Assembly: GCA_022836615.1 (NCBI GenBank)
Contig: MU405229.1
Location: 62,001-126,000, forward strand
DNA: 64,000 bases
DNA from: Annulohypoxylon bovei var. microspora
Taxonomy: Eukaryota; Ascomycota; Sordariomycetes; Xylariales; Hypoxylaceae
Direction of reading: 5' to 3'
A program made the position numbers and the translations under genes. The notes under the pieces are model-generated. The model saw only the letters and a list, made by a program, of their open reading frames with translations. It ran no database searches and was not told the origin of the DNA. This document shows positions 22,554 through 34,072 of the stretch, one piece after another; position 1 is the first letter of the stretch, and every line of letters starts with the position of its first letter.

Positions 22554-24824
22554 ATGTCTGTTCGCGTGATCGCACGGATACGTCCACTCTTGGAAAAGGA
22601 ATTGGACAAGGACGTGATCGTACACTCTGCTAGCAATGACGATGGGAAGACTAGTAATGTCGTCAAGATACCTAACCCTAAGAATGAATCAGAGGAGTTC
22701 TCTTTTGCCTTCAACGGCGTCTATGATCAGTCGACGACACAGGAGGAGCTATTCACAGCAGAAGGTATGTGCTTGTCTCCTCCCTTTTAACTTTCCTCGA
22801 GTAGGATCATATAGGACATCCATCGCTTAACCTTGTCGCCGACAGTTGCTCCTCATCTCAAGTCCCTCTTTAATGGCCTCGATGTTACGATATTCGCTTA
22901 TGGTGTCACCGGAACCGGCAAGACCCATACAATGCGTGGTGGATTGAAGTTAGCCGAGCGCGGTGTTATTCCCAGACTTCTTAGTGGTGTCTTTCGAAGA
23001 GCCAAGAAGATCGCCAAGGATTCCGAGGGCGAGACCACCGTGGTTGTTGCTCTCTCGTACTATGAAATATACAACGATAAAGTCTTTGACCTACTCGAAC
23101 CTCCTGAGAGACGAACACCATCGGGTCTTCCTCTACGTGCAGAGGCTAATGGCAAGACTGTCGTAGCTGGTTTATCCGAACGACCTTGCCAAGACTTGAA
23201 GGACTTCGAACGATTGTATATCGAGTCTAACAACAACCGTATAACTGCTGCTACGAAGCTCAATGCTCATAGTAGTAGAAGTCATGCTATCCTTCGTGTT
23301 AAGCTTACACAAACCACTGGAGATATGGTCCGAGAAAGTACGGCATCAGCCATTGACTTGGCTGGTTCGGAGGATAATCGTCGAACAGACAATGGCAAGG
23401 AGCGATTGGTTGAGTCTGCTGCTATCAACAAGAGTTTATTCGTGTTGAGCCAGTGTATTGACGCCATTTCGAGAGGCGATCGCCGAATACCTTTCCGAGA
23501 GTCCAAGATGACGCGAATTCTCTCGCTTGGCCAAAACAATGGCATCACCATTATGTTTTTGAATCTTGCCCCAATTCGAAGTTATCACCTTGATACCCTT
23601 AGCAGCTTGAATGTCAGTTCCAGAGCTAAGAGAATCGAAGTCCGCGAGATCGAGAACGAAGTCGTTTTCAAACAGCCCCCGCGTACCATCTCCAATCCTG
23701 GCTCGGGTATAACTCGCCAGCCGTTGCGACCCCTGGCGAATGCGCATAATATCCATTCGGGTACCGCCGCTAAGGCTGCAGAGAAGGCTGCAGAGAAGGC
23801 TGCGGAGAAGCCCGACCGCCCAGTCAAAGCTTTCAGCGTGTATACCGACCGATTAAAGCCGCAGCCTGCGTCACGCCCTATGGCTAACACCACTATGAAG
23901 CGATCGCCTTCTCACAAGCGCCCTTCCGATTCCTCGGATGGCGGCAACCGGCCAACTAAGATAACCCGTCCGGCCCTGATACCTAAATCGGCCAAGCCAT
24001 CGCAACCGATGGTACCTTCGATGTCCGCGGACCAGATCGAAGCAATGGTGGAGAAGAAGGTCAGCGAAATTCTAGCTTCCCGGACGCAATCCGCCCCGGC
24101 ACCGCCTGAGATCAACGAGGCTGTTCAGAAACGTCTGGAGGCTCTGGAGAAACGCATCGAGGATGGACGTCACGATGATTCACGGTCGGATGGTCTACGA
24201 TTTTTGCTCCTGGCGCGGCAACACAAGGAGCGCGGGGAAGAAGCTAGCGCACTTATGATGTATGAGATGGCATTGCCTTTCTTTCCAGGCCAAGCAAAGC
24301 TTCTCGGGAAAATCGAGAAGCTGAAGGCGACGCTAGATGCTAAACGCGAGACTCGGGACGCGACCCCCGGTGAAATGGGGGACGAGGTCAGCAAGAGTCC
24401 GACCAAGAGTCCGGCTAAGAGTCCGGCTAAGAAGCATAAGAAGCCTAGCCGACAGGTCGAAATCGATGACTACAATGGCGCTGAAGCTGACGACGACGAT
24501 GACGACCTCATGAGTAAGAGCCGTAAGAAGAACAAGAAGTCCAAGACTGCGAAAGCATCTGGGGTAGATTCGGCTACGATGGAAGAGGGCATCGTGTCTC
24601 GAAACTTGCTGTACATTGTCAACTCGCGAGATATTTCTCTGATAACTACACTGCAAGGTTTTGGGCCGAAGAAAGCTCGGGATCTGGTGGAGTACCTGGA
24701 CCTTATAGCGGAGGACGGCGGCCGTATCAACTCGTTAGAGCAGCTTAAAACGGCCCCCGGGATGGGCGGACGCACTGTTGATCGTGCTTATGAAGGCTTG
24801 CTCGCTTCTCCGGGGGTTTCCTGA
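22554..24824 (+). CDS. Kinesin-10 family motor (Kid/KIF22 type) with C-terminal helix-hairpin-helix
   Basis: Two exons, 22554-22764 and 22846-24824, with an 81 nt intron (GTATGT...CAG) encode 729 residues. The N-terminal motor domain has the P-loop GVTGTGKT (residues 90-97), switch I NAHSSRSHA, and switch II DLAGSE; NKSLFVLSQCI and VPFRESKMT-like IPFRESKMTRIL are standard kinesin blocks. A linker carries a triple AAEK repeat and three S-P-x-K units that could be CDK sites. A coiled-coil segment (QKRLEALEKRIED) and a TPR-like helix pair (LLLARQHKERGEEASALMMY) follow. The last ~60 residues, ITTLQGFGPKKARDLVEYL then LKTAPGMGGRTVDRAYEGL, form a helix-hairpin-helix DNA-binding motif. That order is diagnostic for chromokinesins that push chromosome arms on spindle microtubules. 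The start is the first ATG in frame; the MULE-type MITE ends 210 bp before it. Confidence 0.92.
24392..24430 (+). repeat. In-gene tandem repeat encoding S-P-x-K units
   Basis: Three near-identical 12-base units read as SPTK, SPAK, SPAK inside the kinesin tail. They are candidate CDK phosphorylation or DNA-contact motifs. Confidence 0.75.
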
Positions 24825-25525
24825 TCTGGCATTTCCCATTCTTCGGGTTTCCCTCTTTCTAGTCGCTTTGCGAAGGCTGCATATCCGCATCGGCTGTCGG
24901 GTTTTCCTTGGTCGTCTAGGCATGGACGGGTTGAGCCGAAATTGCATTGGCGTGGCGTTATAAGGGGAGAGTACAAGCATTTGATTTTTCCAGGTTGAGG
25001 AATATTCGTTCGAGTATATTCCATAGGGAAATTCCCTATGGCTGCTTCATAGGGCTATAGTTTGCATCGATTTCACTATAGGCAGATGCTACGTAGAAGC
25101 TGTTAAGCTGAACAGGATTGTTAAGAGACTAAATTGCTTTAATTTGCGATGTATGCTTCGTGATAAGGCATCTCGATATATTTCATGGGTGGCTAAGGAG
25201 TTGATTATAATAGGTAGGAGTATTGATTTTGAATGTGGATGTCTAGATAAGGGATGAAGATGAAGTTGAAGTTGAGTCTATTGTAGTATGTATGTAAACT
25301 CATGTGACGTAACGGCCCGGCCCGATAACGATAAAGTCAATTCCTCGCTAAACAGCTGCTAGCAGGGATATTTCGAGGTTCGGCTATCGAAAGGTCCGGT
25401 TAAATCAAAGACTGGAAAGTTTGGAGAAGCTCCCGCTAATTTTTGCTCATTCGTCATATCCAAAGACCAAAGCTCTCGCCAACGACGGTCATTTAAACCA
25501 CGGGGCTCCCTTTGAGACCGTTACC
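24825..25525. other. Intergenic, no supported gene
   Basis: Between kinesin-10 and AIM24, both on the plus strand. It contains the perfect inverted repeat at 25021-25041. A minus-strand 81-codon frame at 24735-24980 is antisense to the kinesin end and has no motif. Confidence 0.6.
25021..25041. repeat. Perfect 10 bp inverted repeat with 1 nt centre
   Basis: CCATAGGGAA, one A, then TTCCCTATGG, about 200 bp after the kinesin stop codon and 485 bp before the AIM24 start. It could be a dimeric transcription-factor site or form a hairpin in a 3' UTR; no function is shown. Confidence 0.8.
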
Positions 25526-26788
25526 ATGCGCGGCGTCTCCCTTCCTGCTTTGAGAGGTCGCACTGATCAATTAGCACGCCAAACAAGCTACATTTGCCGG
25601 CAATGTAGAGCTATCCAGATCAGTTCTTCTCCTTCGACCGAGTCACCTCGTCTTAATGGAGATGTCTTTGGCACGTCCGTCGGCGGATTTAAGGATGTTA
25701 CAGGTATATTTACTAAGGGATTACCTTCTACGTTGGATATACATACTCATTTGCTACATTAGATGCACGATTCGAGGTGTTAGGGACGCCGTACTCCCTC
25801 CTAAAAGTATCGCTCTCAGCTTCTCAGAGATTATACACGCGCCGTGGAACTCTCGTGGCAGTTTCGGGCAAAGCACAAAATGTGCGATGACACCAAACCT
25901 ATATCCTCACGAGCTTTAAGCTAACCTACCCAGGCGCAATCAACCCTCTCCATACTCTCGCCCTTCACCCGAGCCGTCACCGGCGTCCCATTCCTCTACC
26001 AACGCATCACCTCGACGACACCACTCACTGCATTAATATCTACGAAATCGCCTACGACTACGTTTACCGTGCTACACCTCGACGGAACAACAGACTGGAT
26101 GGTCGCGCAGCGCTCCGCGCTTTTAGCATGGACCGGGCACACGCTAACCGTGACACCGCGCATCCAACACCGGCTCCCGGTCGCTCACTGGGGATCCTCC
26201 GAACTCACAGGCCGTGGCCTCGCCGCGCTGTCCGCCCCGGGCCACATATACCAACTTACGCTAGCTCAAGATGAGGAGTTCGTCGCGCACCCCGCCAACG
26301 TGGTCGCGTACACGGTGACCAAGAACCCGCCGCTGCCGTTCCGCTTCAAGAGCTCGAGCTTCATCGGGTTCCAGGTGCCGTCGCTCTCGGGCTGGCTGCC
26401 CGACACCCCGTTCTTGCAGAACATGCGCGAGACCGAGACCTACAAGTTTCTGTCCAGGGTGCTGTTCAGTTTGAGAACGACGGCGAGGAGGACGATCTGG
26501 GGCGATCGCTTGTTCCTCCAGTTCCGCGGCCCGGCGACGCTGCTGATGTCGAGTAGGGGCACCAGGATAAGCGACGTCTTGACTAGCGAGGACGTCAACG
26601 AGCTCGCGGACGCGCCGATGGGTGAGGTGCCTAAGGCTGTAGAGCTGGCGACGAAGCCAAAGCTCGATGCCGGCCCACTTAAGACGGAAAATAAGGCAGA
26701 GGTACGGATTAATGTTGCTAGCGTCAGCGAGGATGGTAAGGTGAAGTTTGCGGAGGCGGAGAATCTCAAGAGTTTCGAGAAGAAATAG
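25526..26788 (+). CDS. Mitochondrial AIM24 family protein
   Basis: Three exons, 25526-25703, 25763-25881 and 25934-26788, encode 383 residues. The first ~45 residues are basic and Ser-rich (MRGVSLPALRGRTDQLARQ...), a likely mitochondrial presequence. The body is the AIM24 beta-rich domain: ARFEVLGTPYSLLKVSLS, RRGTLVAVSGKAQN, FTRAVTGVPFLYQRITST, TFTVLHLDGTTDWMVAQR and LLAWTGHTLTVTPR follow family order. AIM24 acts at the mitochondrial inner membrane and supports MICOS and respiratory chain assembly in yeast. Intron 2 uses a weak donor, GTGCGA, but the join N|AQSTLSILSPF is required by family order. An upstream in-frame TTG stretch from 25421 is not used as start because it lacks ATG. Confidence 0.9.
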
Positions 26789-29072
26789 GTACGGAAAGAG
26801 CCGGTTGAAAGAGGGGCCATTAGTTGTACGTTGTACTATACGACCAGTCACAAGCATTAACAGGAGCATTGGTTATCTAAGTACTGAGGTACTGAAGAGC
26901 CCGAAATATCCACCTTCGGTTACTAGAGAAATAAATGTATGATACCCGGTTAAGGCTATATCCTCAAGGGTCGAATTGCCTCAGGCGAGGGTTGTGAAGT
27001 GCCGAACGGGAAGATCCGTCAAACGGAGTTGGAATATCTTGTCCAACTCTACTCCTAGTGGGCTCGGACTCTACGTGGTACTTGCGTGAGGCTCTCTAAC
27101 ACTTCAGGGCATTTTTAGTGTAATGGGCCTGTGGTCTACGAGACTTGCCGGCACACGTGTATGAACCGTCCGGTTGAAAAATACTAGTGAAGAACTTGGC
27201 TTCGGCCGTACATTTGAGTCATTTCAAGATCGGCCGACGGGTTGAGAAACGTCCATATGATATCAAACATAGATCTGTTGGTTCTTGCCTATGTACATAT
27301 GTAGATGTCCGGCTTGGTAGAATGCGGCATAGTCGAGCCAAGCTAAGGGGTCAAAGCGGAACTACCCGGGCGCTGTCAATATGTAGGCATGTTTTCTGTC
27401 TCAAGATACTATGCGGTTGACCTTTCTTCAATATCGTAGCTGCGTAGATATCACTATATCTATATGTATGATATATCAAGCATCTTCATATAAAAGTTAG
27501 GTATGAGTTATACATGTATTCTGGTACTGCATTACTCAGCACACAAGGTGCGTTTCAGCAAGCATCAGTGTGAGCGAGGACCCGAACACCAACAAGATGG
27601 AACCATGATAACATGACAGGGGACAACATTGAATGTCTGAATGTTCGTACTATTCGGACGTCCTTCACAATTCCGAGATACATGATACATATCTCCGAGA
27701 CTAAAGGGTTAAAGTTTCCACCAGATCTGATTTACAGATAAGATCCAGTTTCTAGCTCTAATTAACCTTAAATAGTTTAGCGCGACCCGAAAATACTGAA
27801 ACCACGTTCCTTGGAGTACGTAAGCAAGATTAATTCAGCCTCTCAGCTCTTTTCCCTAAATTGAATTCAATTGGTCATACGGATTTTGGTGCTACTATGC
27901 AGTAGGCAAGATCCCGTTCTTTTGTCTCTGCTTTCTTAGGTTTGTGACACCACACGCACTTAAATACGATTACCTATTAAGACATAGTGGCGCTTTGTAA
28001 TAAGCATGGTTCTCTCGCTCACTCGCGCTTTCATTTCGAGGCCGAAGTTGGTTTATTACGTTGTTATTACGTTGTTATTACTTGGTTATTACTTAGATAT
28101 TATCATTTCGTTATTTCGCTATTTGAGCCCATTCTATTTCTATACTAGTCCATCAACGAATGCCCCTAAAGCTTTTTCACACAATATAGAGCCATACCCC
28201 CACACTTTGGATTTCTAGTTCTACCCCATAATTACTCCCACTCTTACATTCGCGCATGTAACAGGTAGAAAACTAGGTATTTGAGTGTACCTTTATACAA
28301 CAGTTCGCGAGTCGGGAGTCAAGACTCGAGTTTGGTAAGACGAATCACACAAGTTTGGATCAGCCCTACGGATCCATCCAAGTAACTCGTTCGGTCTGTT
28401 CTAGAGCGACGAAGGCATTCTCTTTATATGCTTACTTCTCTCTTTTCCTCCTATACGGCTGCCGTTCGGAGGCCGAGCTCACGCAATATCACATCTATTG
28501 GGGACTATCTATGATGACCAACCCCTGTGAATAATCTACAGGGTCTTTCTTTTCCAATTTTTTTTTCATTGCGCATTGCCCCACGCAGTCCCCGAACCCG
28601 TGTCGTAAAATAATATGTAAAATAATTAGAATAATAAATGCATAGTGGGTACGTACTGTGTTGTCTCCAACTGCGAGACCCTGAGCTGCATGTACCCTTT
28701 GACCACTCTGAATCTCTGACCATCGTCTTAATACCGAGCACCCCCGGTTCCGACCGAGCTTCTCGGACTCAACCATTTCATTTCATATAAGAGTTTGAGC
28801 AGGCCTCAGTGACGCATGTAACCATCTTCTACTCACCTTCATTGTCTATTGTAGGGAATCAGGGAATCAGATACTTCATCGCGAGGTTCCAGCATTCGAA
28901 GACGATCTTTCCTGTTACATCTGATAGATCGATCTCCTGGCCTTGTATTTACATACCGTCTTATACTTGGTTAAAAAGAAACCCGAGTCCTCGGGCCCTT
29001 GCGTTGTGCCCTGCAGGACGAACAAACAATATTTCATCTCTAGCTGGATTGTCTTCGTCCACAACCTTCAAA
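26789..29072. other. Intergenic, no supported gene (2.3 kb)
   Basis: Between AIM24 and the MFS transporter, both on the plus strand. No repeats or domains were recognised. A 71-codon plus frame at 28006-28218 and paired minus frames at 28495-28776 lack any family resemblance. The last ~250 bp remain open in the transporter frame without a better start and are probably its leader. Confidence 0.6.
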
Positions 29073-30935
29073 ATGGCATCCCCAACCCATCAAACCCATG
29101 GGGCGATCTCCCACAAGACTTCACAGAGCAAAATGCCCGGATACGAATCGGAGGCATCGACAATGGGAGGTGCATCGACCGAATTGCCCAAAGAATCTAT
29201 CGACCCGAGTCCGTATCAGTCAAAGAGGCCGTCGCTGGAGCGAATCCCATCTCAGACGGGCTCGACAAACGCCAACATGTTCCCCGAACCCGAGAATGTG
29301 GTCGAGGCTGACAGTACATATCCCCTTCCTACCTAAAACTTCAACCATCTCGCCGATCACCTTCCTTTTCTCCTTCAGATTTCTAGCGAACCCCTGAAAG
29401 GAAGGTGTCGCGACACAAAGCGATAAACCATTCCCCAAAATTCTTAATATGCAGGAGATACTGACCTAACTTTCTCATAGTGGAGAAAGGAGGCGCAGCG
29501 CCGCCTCAGCCATCGGGGCCGCCCGGCTTCAACCCGGCCGACTTCCCGGACGGCGGCCTCCAGGCCTGGCTCGTCGTCGCCGGCGGCTTCTGCGCGCTGT
29601 TCAGCACCTTCGGGCTCGTCAACTGCGTCGGCGTGTTCGTGAGCTACTACGTCGATGGCCCGCTGTCGAATTACAGCACCTCGACCGTCAGCTGGATCAC
29701 TTCGACACAGGTCTTCATGATGTCGGGTTTAAACGCTGTTGTAAGTACTTGCCTAACTTGTTGTTCCCTTTCCACGTCCCTTTTGTTATCGCGCATGCGT
29801 GCGTGTTTATTCCGTGGGTCGGAGTGAGAGTGAGAATGAGAATAAGGAGTAGTTGCTAATTCCTGGTAATAAAGATGGGCCGATTGTACGATAACTACGG
29901 CCCCAGATGGCTCCTAATCATAGGAACTATAGTCTACGCCTTCGGTCTGATGATGCTCTCCCTCTCGACGGAGTACTACCAGATCATCCTATCGCAAGGT
30001 ATCGTGAGCCCCATAGGCATGAGCGCCGTGTTCAACTCAGCGACGAACTCAGTTATGGGCTGGTTCTTCAAGAAGCGAGCAGCGGCGCTCGGCCTCACGG
30101 TGTCCGGGTCCTCGCTCGGCGGTGTCATTCTCCCCATCATGATGAACCACCTGATCCCGACCATCGGCTTCCCGTGGACCATGCGCATCCTCGGATTCAT
30201 GTTCCTGGGCCTGTGCGGCTTCGCCTGCGTCACTGTGAAGTCCCGTCTGCCGCCCCGCAAGAAGCCCTTCCACATTATGGAATACGTCCGGCCCCTGGGC
30301 GAGCCCGTCTTCCTGTGCGTCGTCATCGCGGCCTTCTTTTTCTTCTGGGGCATGTTCCTGCCCTTCAACTACATCGAGCTGCAGGCCAAGCAGCAGGGCA
30401 TCGACGAGTCTATCATCCCGTACCTGCTCCCTATCATCAACGCCGTCAGGTAAGCCCCCTTGCCCCACCCCTCCCCCATTCCAGACTATATAACTAACTC
30501 CTTCGTAGTATCCCCGGCCGTATCCTCCCCGGCTTCCTAGGCGACCGCTTCGGGCGCTTCAACGTGATGATCTTCATCGCGGGGCTCTCGGGCGTGATCA
30601 CGCTCGCGCTCTGGGTACCCGGAAAATCGACGGCGACGACGGTGGTCTACGGCGCGGTGTTCGGTTTCGCATCCGGCGGCTTCATCTCGCTGCTCCCCGC
30701 CGTCATCGCGCAGATCAGCGACATCCGCGAGATCGGCACGCGCACCGGCATCGCCTTCTTCTCGGCCGCGCTGGGCGCCCTGACCGGGTCGCCCATCGGC
30801 GGCGCCATCGTGAGCGCGCAGAACGGCGAGTTCCTCGGTCTGCAGCTCTTCTGTGGTATTGTGATGGCGATTTCTATGGTTTGGTTTGTGGCTGCTAGGA
30901 TGTTGCAGGTCGGGCTTAAGATGACGAAGATTTGA
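29073..30935 (+). CDS. MFS transporter, monocarboxylate (MCT/SLC16-like) type
   Basis: Four exons, 29073-29313, 29481-29740, 29875-30449 and 30509-30935, encode 500 residues. Residues 1-80 form a hydrophilic Ser/Thr/Pro-rich cytosolic tail. The MCT signature DGGLQAWLVVAGGFCALFST opens TM1, and GRLYDNYGPR is the conserved loop 2-3 motif. About 12 membrane segments are visible; TM4-6 include SVMGWFFKKRAAALGLTVSG and the second half opens after the PRKKPF linker. PGRILPGFLGDRFGRFNVM is the loop 8-9 equivalent. Fungal members import or export carboxylates, riboflavin or secondary metabolites across the plasma membrane; the substrate cannot be told. The start is an ATG in good context (TCAAAATGGC). 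Codon use is GC-rich compared with flanks. Confidence 0.9.
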
Positions 30936-31519
30936 GGCTGAGAATTGATAAAAATAGGGGGGTGGGCAAGAGGAAGATAATAGGGGAGAGAAATATGCGG
31001 CCTTTTAATAGACACAGGTGATGAGGCACAGCGCGTGCTTAGATACCCAAAAAGGGACAACGGCTTGCTGGCGATCCGGCTAGATTAGGTAGTCGGCTGG
31101 AAATACCTACGGATGCATTTGCGGCGTTTTATTTGCTTAGGTACTAGGATGATGAGACCTACTTAGTGTCTTTACAGCTACCGACGGCCCTGAGATACCT
31201 TCTTTATATACCCTCAACAATAAATACCTTTGTAATAGTGAATAGGCGGGGGTTGTAGATAAAGGGTCTACTTGTTGCTATCACTCCATCTAATTCATCC
31301 TTGGCTACTGGGACATTGCTTCCTTATAGGAACCCTGTTCTTCAAAAGTAGTGAGCGTTCGTTTCTTACACAATATGAGAAAACTTTCCATAGAACTCCC
31401 GTGCGAATATTGCACGGCGATTTATGGGTATATCTACGAGTTATCTTCATTGATTACACCATCGCCTTTCACTCCAAGAGATTGTCCACCCGACCGGCAT
31501 TCTCCAATCGGTTCTACTC
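30936..31519. other. Convergent 3' intergenic region
   Basis: Between the transporter stop and the 3' end of the homocitrate synthase pseudogene. Three-frame reading shows no continuation of the missing homocitrate synthase C-terminus here. No repeats were recognised. Confidence 0.55.
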
Positions 31520-32756
31520 TAGGGGCACCACGAAGTTATTGAAAGGGATTTACACCCCTACAATCTCCGCAATCAAACGATCAAGGTAGCCAAGCTTCTC
31601 CAGCTTGTACTTTCCCAGGACGCCCTTGCGTTCCGTCCGCGCCACACACGCTATGAGACCGGCGAGAGGCGTAATGCCATTTCGCTCACCGATCCCAAGC
31701 ACCGTGGTGTCAACATGAGTGGCGCCAGCTTCAAGAGCGATACGGGAATTCGCGATAGCACATCCCGTATCGTTGTGAAAGTGCGTTTCGATATCGCAAC
31801 TCACAGCCTTACGCAAGGTCTCTATCTTGTCGTATATTTCCATAGGTGTGGCACTACTGTGTCGACAATGCCCACACGGTTCATACCTAATCGGTCGATG
31901 AATGTGTATAACTCTAGGATTTCAGAGAAATTGGAACGGAAGGAGTCCTCCCCGGAGAAGCGAACCTCGAGGTTGCTCGACTTGACATATTCAATGGCCT
32001 CCTTAGTCTTGGCAGTGATGAAGGCTATATCTTTCCCATGGGAGTGCTTCATCAGCTAGGACGAAGTTCCTATGCACATATTTCTGCATTGAAGACGTTA
32101 GTTATGAATGTGATTCCGGACCAGGTATGTACTTACATGCCGTCAACGCCTGTCTGGATAGCAATTCTTGCATCATCTATGTTACACCGGATATGGCATA
32201 GGATCTAATAAGCCATTGTAAACCAGAAGTTTAGATCACGGTCGGAGCTCAGCTTACCTTGGCCTTTAGACCCAACTCGCAGATGAGTTCACAGTCAGCT
32301 CTCGACTGCTCAGAGGCAGCGGGCGACGTAACCTCAATCTAATATATAGTGTCAGGCGACAATACTCTTGATAGTTTCTCTTCTCTGCAACCGAGTTTGA
32401 AAGACTTACGAAGTCAACGCCAAAATCATCTAAGGCCTGTGCGATCCTGACCTTCTGTACCGTCTCGAAGTAGGCAGTGGCAAACTGCTCGCCCTCTCAC
32501 AATGTAGTATCAATGATACTAAAGTTGAAAGACTGCTGCTGCAGTGCCTATCACGGAGGCCACCAACACATCTACCTGCTCGTGTCCTAGATGTGAAGAG
32601 TGAGTTACGCAACGAAAAAAAAAAAAAAAAGGCACGATGCTCACCATTAGGATTCGATTCCTCATTATTCTTGTGAGTGCCACTGTTGCTGCTGCTCGCA
32701 CCATTCCCCATAGTGTGACTGGTATGATGGGTGATCGGGTTGTTGGCGGTCGACAT
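31520..32756 (-). pseudogene. Broken homocitrate synthase (HMGL/DRE-TIM family) gene copy
   Basis: Reading the minus strand in pieces recovers homocitrate synthase order. It starts with an ATG at 32756, then FNFSIIDTTL, FATAYFETVQKVRIAQALDD, IEVTSPAASEQSRADCEL, ILCHIRCNIDDARIAIQTGV, KHSHGKDIAFI, RFSGEDSFRSNF and VSCDIETHFHNDTGCAIA, with family-like introns still present. Four lesions are seen: a TGA at 32497-32499 replaces the catalytic Arg of the DTTLREGEQ-type motif; a TAG at 32056-32058 follows GTSS; about four bases are missing near 31848-31856 within the VDTVG(C)ATP motif; and a TAA at 31550 precedes IPFNNF, after which homology ends. The C-terminal third is missing. The intact family enzyme makes homocitrate from acetyl-CoA and 2-oxoglutarate in lysine synthesis; this copy is presumably a dead paralogue. 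I describe it only as found. Confidence 0.88.
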
Positions 32757-34072
32757 GATAGCCGTCGTAGCATAGATGGTCGGTCACGACTTGTTAGATA
32801 ATAAAATGACCCGTTGACCTGGGCAACCTGGGCAGAATAGCATTAGAATAAGTGCACTGCCTGTGAGTCATAGTACGTGGACAATTACCATAATCTGTAT
32901 CAAGAATAACAGTGTTATTTTTGCGTGGGCCATCTTTTCTGACGTCTTTCTACTCGACATTTGTCCAAATAGTGGCCATAACACCGCTGATGAACCACCA
33001 TTGTTGGTTTTTCATTAATAGTCACTTGCTAACATAGGGAAAAACCTGAGCTAGCTGATAATCCCAAGCTAATTCCTTCGTAGGGTCGTTGTTTTAGGAT
33101 GTTTAAGGTATCAAATACTTCAGCTTACAAGCTAGGAACGGTTTTTTTTAAAACATGAAAGGGCAATTTTTATATGTTAGGTAACTTGATATATAGTAAT
33201 CTAGGGAGGATCGCCCACATCTCGTATATATATGTTTGAATGATATTAAAAATAATATTTTAAACCATTTGTTACTTTACATATCGACACTTGAGCCATT
33301 GTTCCCTTAACTAGAAGCTGTCCTTGGACAGGGTTTAATAAGTACCTAGAGTACTATTCACCTGGCTATTAACTGATCAAAACCCAGCTTCTGTGAGTGT
33401 CAGTGGGCTGAAGGTTATCTTTGCTTAGGTGTATTATACCTGATGAACCCCGCCTGAGGACAAGTGCCAGTTAAGGGGATAACTAAAGTCAGCGTTTTCA
33501 ATCTTAGTGACAACCTCTCGATTTTCGACAATCTATTTTGCCAGATTCGGCCTCCTTGTGTGGGCGTTCCAAAATGGCCCAGTCTCAATAGCTTCATTCT
33601 TTAATTAGAAGATTAGTCATCGCCAGGTCTCAGAATTCCAACAACACACGGGTCTTTGTCGAGAGTCTTGATTTGCTGATCCTCGCGCTGGCATCAAAAT
33701 CCTTCGGATACTCGCGGTATCGTTAACGCAGCCATTCGGGATTCTGAGTACCTAGCGCCTACTCTCCTTTGAACCCCCACCCCCAAGGTATCAAGCGGCA
33801 GCCTGCAGCCTGCCGCTAGGCATAAAAGCGCGATATCGTCGTTAGGTTCTAGATGGACTATGCCATATTGTGTAACTTTGGAGTTTAATTGAAATTATAT
33901 ACGATGAGTGGGAAATTCTGCATGATAGCTTCGACATCTTAACTACCCAGGTATGGTTATTAGTACGCCCCGTACTTTCTATCTCGTATGTATCGTTGGC
34001 TAAGTTCCATTAGGTACCTATTGCTAGCAATCCAATCGCGTCCATAGATAACCTCCACAATTACAAAGCAAA
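32757..34072. other. Intergenic, no supported gene (1.3 kb)
   Basis: AT-rich sequence between the pseudogene start and the S33 peptidase 3' end. A short inverted pair, AGAAGCTG...GGGTTT (33312-33333) and AAAACCCAGCTTCT (33379-33392), was seen; no function is inferred. Confidence 0.55.

Noticed and set aside
28809..29072. Upstream in-frame extension of the MFS transporter
   Set aside because: The extension lacks conservation signs and the ATG at 29073 has better context and begins the typical hydrophilic tail.
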